Shown here: positions 27,678 through 35,284 of the stretch, one piece after another | How the letters are laid out: every line of letters starts with the position of its first letter | How positions within the stretch are numbered: the first letter of the stretch is position 1 | Origin: Flavonifractor sp. An82 | GTDB lineage: Bacteria; Bacillota; Clostridia; Oscillospirales; Oscillospiraceae | Direction: 5' to 3' | Length of the DNA stretch: 64,000 nt | NCBI RefSeq assembly: GCF_002159265.1 | Contig: NZ_NFHG01000007.1 | Coordinates: 1-64,000, forward strand | Notes under the pieces: generated by a model | Seen by the model: only the letters and a program-made list of their open reading frames with translations | What the model was told of the DNA's origin: nothing | The model's database searches: none | Position numbers and translations under genes: made by a program

Positions 27678-27684
27678 ACAGAAC

Positions 27685-27715
27685 AGCGCCTGCCGCAGTC
27701 ACGGCAGGCGCTTTC
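27685..27715. terminator. bidirectional terminator between convergent operons
   Basis: AGCGCCTGCCG/CGGCAGGCGCT with a 6-base loop; outer AACAG/CTGTT also pair. TTTCTGTT follows on the plus strand. It ends the ABC operon and faces the anti-sigma gene end. Confidence 0.75.
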
Positions 27716-27728
27716 TGTTATCCGGATC

Positions 27729-29036
27729 TCAGTCCAGGCTCCACTCTCCCTGGCAGCTGTTCACAAGGGCGGCGGCCTCCTCCGGGTTCAGGCCCTTGAT
27801 GCTGTAGGTGACAGCCACCGTGGGCTCCCCGTTGCGCACATAGTGGACCGTAAAGGAGTCATACCGCCAGCCCGGGGTATCCCCCAGATCGTCGTCCACA
27901 TAACGGCCGAACCGCTGCTCCATGGCCTGTGGCGTGATCTCATCCGGCAGAACGTCCGTGGGCAGCTGCTCGTCGGTGTGGGCGTCCAGCAGCAGATCCG
28001 CCTTCACGCTCACAGTGTCATACCCCCGGCACCACAGGATGCTCAAACTGTCCTCCAGCTCGTCAAAGTGCCAGTGGGCGCTCTCAAAGACAAAGCCGTC
28101 GGGCAGGGCCGCCCGGTCGGGCAGATAGTCGGCCAGCTCCTGCTGATAGGCCTCGCCCAGGGTCAACTCCCCACTGCCGTAGAGCCGCACCCCCGCCAGC
28201 ATCATATGTTTTCCCTCAAAGCCGTCGCCCCTCAGTCCGCCGTCGGTAAACCCCTTGTGGCCCACTACCAGGCTGGTCAGCCGGGCTCCGGTCTCCTCCT
28301 CCCCGCTGTTGCAGGAGAAGGAGACCCCCATCTCCCCGTCAAAGTAATGGGCATGGTACACATGCTCCTTGACATCGTCTCCATCGGTGTCATAATACAG
28401 AGAATAGGTGGTGACCTCCATGCCGTCCACGGTCTCCACTCCGGCGTCGGCATAGATAAGGTCGATGAGGGGTTCCCGGCCGGGCCACAGCTCCAGCGTC
28501 AGCTCCTCTTCTCCCCGGTTACCCCAGATCTGGATCCGCCAGGGCTTGCCCTCGCCGTCGTAGGTCACCATACCGTCCAGTCCAAAGCCGGTCCAGTCCA
28601 GCATCCATGGTACCTGATCGGTACCGCCCAGGACGGTGATGATCTCCTGGGCGGTAAGTTTTTCCATAAACCACCCCTCCGGCAGGGCATAGTCGCCGGC
28701 CATAGCGTCCGAACCGGTGCAGTCGGGGTAGTCGTAGCCGGGTATATTGGGGAAGCTGTGGGGCTGGCCCTCAAAGGGGTCCTCGACCACCAGGGTATAC
28801 TCAGTCTGCTGATTTCCCGCCGGGGTGGCGGCCACCCCAGCCGTGGGATCGGGCTGTGTCTGGGCCCGGCCCTGCCACAGCTGCCAGCCGCCCACCGCCG
28901 CCACCAGACAGCAGGCCGCCAGCACTCCCGCCGCCAGGGCGGGGCGGGGACGGCGGGGTCTCTCCCCCGCCATGATCCGCTCGCGCAGCTCTCCGGGGGC
29001 CTGAATACGGTCCATATAGGTACGATATCGGTTCAT
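27729..29036 (-). CDS. putative anti-sigma factor with large outer domain
   Basis: A 435-residue membrane protein encoded immediately after an ECF sigma factor and overlapping it by four bases (ATGA). The first 30 residues are cytoplasmic (YMDRIQAPGELRERIMAGE) and could hold the sigma-binding element. One membrane helix follows (AALAAGVLAACCLVAAVGGWQ region). The rest, about 380 residues, lies outside and has no motif I know. It contains many Trp, Tyr and acidic residues. The zinc-binding HxxxCxxC motif of classical anti-sigma factors is absent. Function is inferred from the gene order. Confidence 0.65.
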   Translation of the reverse strand: MNRYRTYMDRIQAPGELRERIMAGERPRRPRPALAAGVLAACCLVAAVGGWQLWQGRAQTQPDPTAGVAATPAGNQQTEYTLVVEDPFEGQPHSFPNIPGYDYPDCTGSDAMAGDYALPEGWFMEKLTAQEIITVLGGTDQVPWMLDWTGFGLDGMVTYDGEGKPWRIQIWGNRGEEELTLELWPGREPLIDLIYADAGVETVDGMEVTTYSLYYDTDGDDVKEHVYHAHYFDGEMGVSFSCNSGEEETGARLTSLVVGHKGFTDGGLRGDGFEGKHMMLAGVRLYGSGELTLGEAYQQELADYLPDRAALPDGFVFESAHWHFDELEDSLSILWCRGYDTVSVKADLLLDAHTDEQLPTDVLPDEITPQAMEQRFGRYVDDDLGDTPGWRYDSFTVHYVRNGEPTVAVTYSIKGLNPEEAAALVNSCQGEWSLD

Positions 29037-29500
29037 GGTTCGTCTCCTTTCAGCAGCACTCCCAGCTTTTCCCTGGCCCGGGTGAGCCGGGAGCGGACGG
29101 TGCCCTCCCGCCAGCCTGTCAGTTCGGCGATTTCCGCCGTCTGATATCCCTCATAATAATAGAGGTGAAGCACGGTGCGGTCTTTGGCAGGCAGCTTGCC
29201 GATGGTCTCCATCAGGCTGTGCTCCTCCGGCCCGGCGGCGGGGTAGGTGTCCAGCAAAGGCGCGGTGCGCCGCCGCCAGGGGGAACGCAGGCGGCTCTTG
29301 CAGCCGTTGACGGTCACCCGCAGCAGCCAGGCCTTTTCGTGGGCAGGACTCTCGAAGTCCGGGTCCTTTTCCAGGCAGCGGAGGAAGGCGTCCTGTACCG
29401 CGTCCTCCGCCTCATGGGCGTCCCCAAGGATGGCCAGAGCGGCCCGATACAGGGTATTCTCATATTGCAGCAGCAGGGTCTCCAACCGGTTGGAATCCAT
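29033..29500 (-). CDS. ECF-type RNA polymerase sigma factor
   Basis: A 155-residue sigma-70 family factor with region 2 (YRAALAILGDAHEAEDAVQDAFLRCL) and region 4 (LPAKDRTVLHLYYYEGYQTAEIAELTGWREGTVRSRLTRAREKL) only. The ATG at 29500 follows AAGGAGGGGAGAGG; the frame continues to 29743 but overlaps the cstA terminator. It should direct transcription of an envelope or stress regulon and be restrained by the overlapping downstream membrane protein. No autoregulatory promoter could be identified by eye. Confidence 0.9.
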   Translation of the reverse strand: MDSNRLETLLLQYENTLYRAALAILGDAHEAEDAVQDAFLRCLEKDPDFESPAHEKAWLLRVTVNGCKSRLRSPWRRRTAPLLDTYPAAGPEEHSLMETIGKLPAKDRTVLHLYYYEGYQTAEIAELTGWREGTVRSRLTRAREKLGVLLKGDEP

Positions 29501-29561
29501 CCTCTCCCCTCCTTTCACCCTTATATACGCTTTTAGACGCAGTTTTGCTGCAAAGGAGCCG

Positions 29562-29595
29562 AAAAAAAGATCCGGAGGAAATTCCTCCGGATCTT
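29562..29595 (-). terminator. terminator of cstA
   Basis: On the minus strand AAGATCCGGAGGAA pairs with TTCCTCCGGATCTT and is followed by seven T. It lies 12 bases after the cstA stop and upstream of the sigma gene. Confidence 0.88.
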
Positions 29596-29607
29596 GACGA
29601 AATTCTG

Positions 29608-31086
29608 TTATGCTTTCTGAGCCGTGAAAGTGCTTACATCGTCCCTGCCCACGATGAGGACACGCCAGATGAAGATGGCCAGGAACAGGGCAGCCACCAC
29701 GATACCGATGGGGTAAGCAATGGCGGTGGACAGGTTCAGGCATTCAGGTGCCTGGATGAAGTAGGTCACAGACACTGCGGACATGAAGGTAGCGGGCAGA
29801 GCCGCGATGAAGCAGGCCTTGGGGGGATAACCGTACTTGTGCAGGAACACGGCGCCGGTCCACAGCACGATCATAGCCAGGGTCTGGTTGGCCCAGGAGA
29901 AGTAACGCCACAGCACGTCCCAGGGCAGAGCCAGAGCAATGACGGCGCCCACGCCCAGCAGGGGGATGGACAGAGCGGCACGGGGGCCTACCTTGGACTG
30001 GTCAATGTGGAACCAGTCGGCGATGGTCAGACGGGCCGCACGATAGGCGGTATCGCCGGAGGTGATGGGGCAGGCGATGACGCCGATCATGGCCAGAACG
30101 CCGCCCACCTTACCCAGCAGGCCGGTGGAAATCTGGAAGACTACGTCACCGGCGCCGCCAGCGGCGATGGCGTTGGTCAGGCCGGTCATGCCGGCCAGCA
30201 GAGAGCCGTGGTTGGTATAATAGGTAACGCCGGCAGCAGCCCAGATCAGAGCAATGATGCCCTCGGCCACCATGGCGCCGTAGAAGATGGTGCGGCCCTG
30301 CTTCTCACTGGTGATGCAGCGGGCCATCATGGGGGACTGGGTGGCATGGAAGCCGGAGATGGCGCCGCAGGCCACGGTGACAAACATCATGGACCACTTG
30401 GGCAGTCCGCCGGGATGGGCAGTGGTCAGGCTGGCCAGAGACAGCTCGGGCATATCCCCGCTCATCTGAGTCAGGATGCCGCCGCCGATGCCCAGGGCCA
30501 TAACGATCAGGCAGATACCGAACACAGGATAGAGCTTGCCGATGATCTTGTCGATGGGCAGGAAGGTTGCAATCAGGTAGTAGATCATGATGACCACCAG
30601 CCAGAACATGGTGCCCATCCAATCGGGGGTCAGCTTGGCCAGCAGGCCGGCAGGGCCAACGGAGAAGTTGACGCCCACCATCACCAGCAGCACCACGGAG
30701 AACACACGCATGATGAAGGTGATGACCTTGCCCATGTAGAGGCCTACCACCTCGGAGATGGACTTGCCGTCGTTGCGCTCGCTCATCATGCCGGAGAGGA
30801 AGTCATGGACGCCGCCGCCCAAAATGGTACCAAAGACGATCCACAGGTACACCGAGGGGCCCCAGCAGGCACCGGACAGTGCGCCGTAGATAGGACCAAG
30901 GCCGGCAATATTCAGCAGCTGGACCAGGAAAATACGCCAGGTTTTCATGGGAACATAGTCCACACCATCGGGGTGGGCTACCGCAGGGGTGGGCCGGTCG
31001 TCAATCCGGAAGATCTTCTCCACCAGCTTACTGTAGGTGAAGAAGCCCACGATCAGCAGAATCAGGCAAACAAAAAATGTAACCAT
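29608..31086 (-). CDS. cstA: CstA-family peptide/pyruvate transporter
   Basis: A polytopic membrane protein of 492 residues with about 13-14 hydrophobic helices, of the carbon-starvation CstA family that takes up peptides or pyruvate. Family features include FRIDDRPTPAVAHPDGVDYVP near residue 27, FLVQLLNIAGLGPIYGALSGA and GTILGGGVHDFLSGMMSERN. HATQSPMMARC and CPITSGDTAYRAARL appear later. It is of the short Firmicute type rather than the roughly 700-residue E. coli form. GAGGAGG lies upstream of the ATG. It is a single-gene unit. Confidence 0.93.
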   Translation of the reverse strand: MVTFFVCLILLIVGFFTYSKLVEKIFRIDDRPTPAVAHPDGVDYVPMKTWRIFLVQLLNIAGLGPIYGALSGACWGPSVYLWIVFGTILGGGVHDFLSGMMSERNDGKSISEVVGLYMGKVITFIMRVFSVVLLVMVGVNFSVGPAGLLAKLTPDWMGTMFWLVVIMIYYLIATFLPIDKIIGKLYPVFGICLIVMALGIGGGILTQMSGDMPELSLASLTTAHPGGLPKWSMMFVTVACGAISGFHATQSPMMARCITSEKQGRTIFYGAMVAEGIIALIWAAAGVTYYTNHGSLLAGMTGLTNAIAAGGAGDVVFQISTGLLGKVGGVLAMIGVIACPITSGDTAYRAARLTIADWFHIDQSKVGPRAALSIPLLGVGAVIALALPWDVLWRYFSWANQTLAMIVLWTGAVFLHKYGYPPKACFIAALPATFMSAVSVTYFIQAPECLNLSTAIAYPIGIVVAALFLAIFIWRVLIVGRDDVSTFTAQKA

Positions 31087-31201
31087 ACAGGAACCTCCTC
31101 AAACTGCCTCCGGGCAGAGCCGCGCGCCCTCTGTCGCAGGAGCAAAGCATAGCAGGCGGAGCGATGTCAGCTAAAACATCCCTACCGCCTGAAGCGTCTA
31201 C

Positions 31202-31229
31202 ATTATAGTTCCATGCGCGTAAAAATCAA
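31202..31229 (-). promoter_or_regulatory. promoter of cstA
   Basis: TTGATT and TATAAT on the minus strand with a 16-base spacer, about 115 bases before the start codon, which leaves a long leader. No known riboswitch was recognised in that leader. Confidence 0.6.
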
Positions 31230-31316
31230 GGGGGGCGGCAGGTAAAAAGTGCACCAAAATTTCTCGTTTCTTGATTAATATAATATTCCATTTTCCACAT
31301 AATAAGGAGGGCTCAT

Positions 31317-32111
31317 ATGTCAGAACAAACCGACCTGCGCCTGGCCGTACTCATTGACGCGGACAACGCACCCCGCTCCGCCCTGGGGGATATCATGGCG
31401 GAGGTGGCGGTATACGGCACCCCCACCATCAAGCGGATCTACGGGGACTGGACCACTCCCAACCTGGCGTCCTGGAAGGGGCCGCTGCTGGAGAACGCTA
31501 TCACCCCCATCCAGCAGTACAGCTACACCACCGGCAAGAACGCCACCGACTCGGCCATGATCATAGACGCCATGGACATCCTCTACACCGGCCAGGTGGA
31601 CGGCTTCGTCCTGGTCAGCAGCGACAGCGACTTCACCCGTCTGGCGGTCCGGCTGCGGGAGGCGGGTAAGAAGGTGTACGGCATGGGGGAACGCAAAACC
31701 CCCAACCCCTTCATTGTGGCCTGCGACAAGTTTGTCTACATCGAGGTCATCCGGGCCGCCGCCGAGGAGGCCCGGGCGGAGGAGGAGAAGCCCAAGGCCC
31801 AGAAGCCCCAGAGCCAGAAGAAAAAGGGCGCCCCCGCCCAGCCCCAGGAGCCGGAGCACAAGGTACCCAAGGCGGTGGTCAAGCTCATCGCCGAGTCGGT
31901 GGACACCATCGCCGACGAGGACGGCTACGCCGCCCTGGGGGAGTTGGGCAACCTGCTGGTGAAAAAGCAGCCTGATTTCGACCCCCGAAACTTCGGTTTC
32001 TCCAAGCTGTCCAAGCTGGTCAAATCCCTCTCCCGGTTTGAAGTGGACGTGCGTCCCACCAGTCAACCCAACGTCACCCACATCCTGGTGCGGGACAAGC
32101 AGAGTAAATAG
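31317..32111 (+). CDS. NYN-domain protein with OST-HTH/LOTUS-like tail
   Basis: A predicted RNase-like protein of 264 residues. The NYN (PIN-like) domain shows the expected acidic residues in AVLIDADNAPRS, NATDSAMIIDAMDIL and LVSSDSDFTRLA. A charged linker (about 155-185, rich in Lys, Pro and Gln) leads to a C-terminal segment (LIAESVDTIADEDGYAALG to FEVDVRPTSQPNVTHI). That segment looks like the OST-HTH/LOTUS fold, which binds RNA. The ATG follows AAGGAGGGCTCAT. It is a single gene with a strong terminator. The RNA target is unknown. Confidence 0.88.
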   Translation: MSEQTDLRLAVLIDADNAPRSALGDIMAEVAVYGTPTIKRIYGDWTTPNLASWKGPLLENAITPIQQYSYTTGKNATDSAMIIDAMDILYTGQVDGFVLVSSDSDFTRLAVRLREAGKKVYGMGERKTPNPFIVACDKFVYIEVIRAAAEEARAEEEKPKAQKPQSQKKKGAPAQPQEPEHKVPKAVVKLIAESVDTIADEDGYAALGELGNLLVKKQPDFDPRNFGFSKLSKLVKSLSRFEVDVRPTSQPNVTHILVRDKQSK

Positions 32112-32129
32112 CCAAAATAACCAGTTTGT

Positions 32130-32173
32130 GCCATGGAAAGCTGCGAAATCCACAGCTTTCCATGGCTTTTTTT
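32130..32173 (+). terminator. terminator of the NYN gene
   Basis: GCCATGGAAAGCTG/CAGCTTTCCATGGC with a 9-base loop, followed by seven T. From here to the murA promoter at 32360 I see nothing else. Confidence 0.9.
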
Positions 32174-32359
32174 GTGCATTTTTCAGAAAGACAGATGGGA
32201 CACCATAGGGTATAATAATGCGGACTGAGCGGCATACGAAAAACTTCTGTAAACCATTTGCTCATAAGTTCCTTTGGCCTTAACACAGGTATATTTCCGG
32301 CGAAAACGGGGCAAATTACCGCTGTAGAGGCCCGCTGCGGTCACAGAAAAGAAACCTCT

Positions 32360-32387
32360 TTGACTTTACTGCAAGTTATGGTATAAT
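32360..32387 (+). promoter_or_regulatory. promoter of murA
   Basis: TTGACT and TATAAT with a 16-base spacer. The transcript would have a GC-rich leader of about 120 bases before the TTG start; no known riboswitch was recognised. Confidence 0.7.
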
Positions 32388-32512
32388 ATATGCGTATTGG
32401 AGCGCTCTGCGGAGTAAGAGCGCCTTTGGATGCTTTACCGTGCCGGATGTTCCGGCCCTGGATCCCGCCGGTGAGGGTGTGTTCCCCGGCGGAAGGAATA
32501 GAGGGTTGCATT

Positions 32513-33805
32513 TTGACAAAGTATGTAATTCACGGCGGAAAGCCGCTTTTTGGAGAAATTGATATCAGCGGCGCGAAAAACGCCGCTGTTGCTATCATCC
32601 CCGCCGCCCTGCTGGTGGACGGGGTATGCCGCATTGAAAACCTGCCCCAGATCAGCGACGTGACGCTGCTGCTCAACATCCTGCAGGAGCTGGGCGCCGA
32701 CGTGCGCACCGTCAACCGCACCACGGTGGACGTGGATTGCTCCCACATCCGCAACGCCCGGGTGCCTGAGGAGCTGGCCCGCAAGATCCGGGCCTCCTAT
32801 TACCTGATCGGCGCTCTGCTGGGCCGCTTCGGCTCTGCGGAGGTTCCCCCGCCCGGCGGCTGTGACTTCGGCGGCCGGCCCATTGACCAGCACATCAAGG
32901 GCTTTGTGGCCATGGGCGCCAACGTGGACGTCCGGGGCGGCTACATCCATGCCAAGGCTGCCAAGGGCCGGATGACGGGCACCCAGATCTATCTGGACAT
33001 CGTCTCCGTGGGCGCCACCATGAACATCATGCTGGCCGCCGTTCTGGCCGACGGCATGACCATCATTGAAAACGCCGCCAAGGAGCCCCACATCGTGGAC
33101 CTGGCCAACTTCCTCAACTCCATGGGCGCGGAGATCATGGGCGCCGGTACCGACGTCATTAAGATCCGCGGCGTGGAACGGCTCAGCGGCGGCACCTACT
33201 CTATCATCCCCGATCAGATCGAGGCGGGCACCTACATGACCGCCGTGGCCGCCACCGGCGGCGAGGTCCTCATCAAGAACGTCATCCCCAAGCATCTGGA
33301 GTGCATCACCGCCAAGCTGCTGGAGATGGGCGTGGATGTGGAAGAGCGGGACGACGCGGTGCTGGTGCGCCGCACCGGCAAGCTGACCCGTACTAACGTC
33401 AAGACCCTGCCCTACCCCGGCTTCCCCACCGATATGCAGCCCCAGATCGCCGCCGTCCTCTGCCTGGCGGAGGGCACCAGCGTCATCACCGAGGGCGTGT
33501 GGGACAACCGGTTCCGCTATGTGGACGAGTTCCGCCGCATGGGAGCCCAGATCCAGGTGGACGGCAAGATCGCCGTCATCGAGGGCGTGGAGAAATTCAC
33601 CGGCGCCCGGATCCAGGCCTGCGACCTGCGGGCGGGCGCGGCCATGGTCATCGCCGGCCTGGCCGCTCAGGGCACCACCGAGATCGGCTGCATCCACCAC
33701 ATCGAGCGGGGCTACGAGGACATCGTCCGCAAGCTCTCCGGCGTGGGCGCCGACATCCGCGTGGTGGTCACCCCCGACGAGGAGAAGCAGGCCCAGGTAG
33801 GATAA
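32513..33805 (+). CDS. murA: UDP-N-acetylglucosamine 1-carboxyvinyltransferase
   Basis: First committed enzyme of peptidoglycan synthesis, transferring enolpyruvate to UDP-GlcNAc in the cytoplasm. It is 430 residues long. The substrate-binding GEIDISGAKNAAVAIIPAAL lies at the start. The flexible loop PPPGGCDFGGRPIDQH carries the active-site cysteine C117, the residue attacked by fosfomycin. YPGFPTDMQPQ and the late DLRAGAAMVIAGLAA are also present. Translation appears to start at TTG (32513), with GAGGG seven bases upstream; no ATG or GTG is placed correctly. A terminator-like hairpin separates it from the next gene. Confidence 0.95.
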   Translation: MTKYVIHGGKPLFGEIDISGAKNAAVAIIPAALLVDGVCRIENLPQISDVTLLLNILQELGADVRTVNRTTVDVDCSHIRNARVPEELARKIRASYYLIGALLGRFGSAEVPPPGGCDFGGRPIDQHIKGFVAMGANVDVRGGYIHAKAAKGRMTGTQIYLDIVSVGATMNIMLAAVLADGMTIIENAAKEPHIVDLANFLNSMGAEIMGAGTDVIKIRGVERLSGGTYSIIPDQIEAGTYMTAVAATGGEVLIKNVIPKHLECITAKLLEMGVDVEERDDAVLVRRTGKLTRTNVKTLPYPGFPTDMQPQIAAVLCLAEGTSVITEGVWDNRFRYVDEFRRMGAQIQVDGKIAVIEGVEKFTGARIQACDLRAGAAMVIAGLAAQGTTEIGCIHHIERGYEDIVRKLSGVGADIRVVVTPDEEKQAQVG

Positions 33806-33822
33806 CCCCAAACATTGCGATC

Positions 33823-33858
33823 AACAGGCGGAGAGAGTGTATCTCCCGCCTGTTTTTT
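33823..33858 (+). terminator. terminator-like hairpin between murA and walJ-like gene
   Basis: AACAGGCGG/CCGCCTGTT (9 bp, 14-base loop with partial inner pairing) followed by TTTTTT. The next start codon is only 19 bases further, so it may be a partial terminator within one operon. Confidence 0.65.
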
Positions 33859-33876
33859 CTGGAAAGGAGCGATTTT

Positions 33877-34665
33877 GTGCTGGAACTGTGCACCCTGGCC
33901 AGCGGCTCCAGCGGCAACAGTCTGCTGGTGAGCGACGGCGCCACTCATATTCTTGTGGATGCCGGTATCTCCTGCCGCCGGATCACCACCGCCCTGAAGG
34001 GGCTGGGCATCGATCCCGTGGACCTGTCCGCCGTACTGATCACCCACGAACACAGCGACCACATCTCCGGTCTCACCACTCTGACCAAGCAGCGGAAGGT
34101 GCCGGTCTACGCCAGCCGGGGCACCGGCCGGCAGCTGTGCTACCGCATCGCCTTTCTGGAGGAGGTGCTCCACCCCTTCACGCCGGGGGAGTGCTTCTCC
34201 ATCGGCTCCATCCACATTGAGACCTTCCCCACCCCCCACGACGCCGCCGAGAGCACCGGCTACGCCCTGTCCGCCGGAGGGCGGAAGGCGGCGGTGGTCA
34301 CCGACCTGGGCCATGTGACGGCCGAAGTGGAGGCGGGTATCCGGGGGGCCAACCTGCTGGTGGCCGAGGCCAACCACGACGTGGAGTGGCTTCGCTCCGG
34401 ACCCTACCCCTACTTTCTCAAGGACCGCATTCTGGGGGACCGGGGCCACCTGTCCAACGAGGCGGGGGCCGCCCTGGTGTGCTCCGCCGTGGCGGCAGGG
34501 GCATCCACCGTGGTGCTGGCCCACCTGTCTCACGAGAACAACACCCCGGAGCGGGCCCGGCAGGTGGTGGGAGACTCTCTTACCCGCATGGGGGCCCTCC
34601 CCGGGCGGGACGTATGCCTGGATGTGGCTCCCCGCAGCGAGCCGGGACGGAGGTATGCGGTATGA
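33877..34665 (+). CDS. walJ: MBL-fold hydrolase, WalJ/YycJ-like
   Basis: A 262-residue metallo-beta-lactamase-fold protein of the YycJ/WalJ family, thought to be a DNA exonuclease or accessory protein linked to cell-wall and replication control. It starts LELCTLASGSSGNSLLV, a family signature. Metal ligands are visible in THEHSDHISG, PTPHDAAEST, VVTDLGH and VLAHLSHEN. The start is GTG (33877) with AAGGAG seven bases upstream. In many Firmicutes it sits beside walRK; here it lies between murA and rlmH, 26 kb away from the WalRK-like genes. The gene name follows family resemblance. Confidence 0.88.
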   Translation: MLELCTLASGSSGNSLLVSDGATHILVDAGISCRRITTALKGLGIDPVDLSAVLITHEHSDHISGLTTLTKQRKVPVYASRGTGRQLCYRIAFLEEVLHPFTPGECFSIGSIHIETFPTPHDAAESTGYALSAGGRKAAVVTDLGHVTAEVEAGIRGANLLVAEANHDVEWLRSGPYPYFLKDRILGDRGHLSNEAGAALVCSAVAAGASTVVLAHLSHENNTPERARQVVGDSLTRMGALPGRDVCLDVAPRSEPGRRYAV

Positions 34666-35150
34666 AGGGCGTCTCCATTCACATTATCTGCGTGGGCAAG
34701 CTGAAGGAAAAATTCTACATAGACGGGGCGGCGGAGTACGTCAAGCGGCTGGGGGGCTACTGCAAGCTGCAGCTCACCGAATTGCCCGAGGAGCGGCTGC
34801 CCCAGAATCCCTCCCGGGCCCAGATCGACGCCGCTCTGGAAAAGGAGGCGGCCGCTGTGACCGCCAAGCTTCCCAAGGGAGCGGCGGTGGTGGCCCTGTG
34901 CGTGGAGGGGGAGCTGCTCTCCAGTGAGAAGCTGTCCGCCCGGCTGGAGAAGTGGACCGGCAGCGGTACCAATACCCTGGTGTTTCTCATCGGCTCCTCC
35001 TACGGCATGCATCCCTCCCTGAAGGAAAAGGCCAGTCTGCGCCTGTCCATGTCCCCCATGACCTTCCCCCACCATCTGGCCCGGGTCATGCTGCTGGAGC
35101 AGATCTACCGCTGCTTCAAGATCCAGGAGGGCTCCGGCTACCACAAGTAA
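34662..35150 (+). CDS. rlmH: 23S rRNA pseudouridine-1915 N3-methyltransferase
   Basis: SPOUT-class methyltransferase acting on 70S ribosomes, 162 residues. The sequence begins IHIICVGKLKEKFYIDGAAEYVKRL. It has the SAM-binding knot in VFLIGSSYGMHPSL and MTFPHHLARVMLLEQIYRCFKI, and ends EGSGYHK as in the family. The usual GGxxG turn is GSSYGM here. The ATG overlaps the walJ-like stop (ATGA), so the two are translated together. walJ and rlmH also neighbour each other in other Firmicutes. Confidence 0.94.
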   Translation: MKGVSIHIICVGKLKEKFYIDGAAEYVKRLGGYCKLQLTELPEERLPQNPSRAQIDAALEKEAAAVTAKLPKGAAVVALCVEGELLSSEKLSARLEKWTGSGTNTLVFLIGSSYGMHPSLKEKASLRLSMSPMTFPHHLARVMLLEQIYRCFKIQEGSGYHK

Positions 35151-35220
35151 ATATCCGGTATTATTTGACAGCATACGGCGTAAACTTCCAAAAAACAGGG
35201 TGGATATACCGGTCGGTTTG

Positions 35221-35229
35221 TGCTATAAT
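35221..35229 (+). promoter_or_regulatory. extended -10 promoter of the phosphoglucomutase gene
   Basis: TGCTATAAT (extended -10) about 55 bases before the start; the -35 region is weak. Confidence 0.5.
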
Positions 35230-35284
35230 CACAAGCGCAGAGATGTGCTTTTGCTGAAATTGAGGTATATTGGAGGTAATTCCC

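Noticed and set aside
29501-29743. Longer N-terminus of the sigma factor
   Set aside because: The extension overlaps the cstA terminator and lacks a ribosome site; the ATG at 29500 has AAGGAGGGG.
32388-32512. Riboswitch in the murA leader
   Set aside because: The leader is GC-rich, but I could not match any known riboswitch core and saw no terminator/anti-terminator pair.
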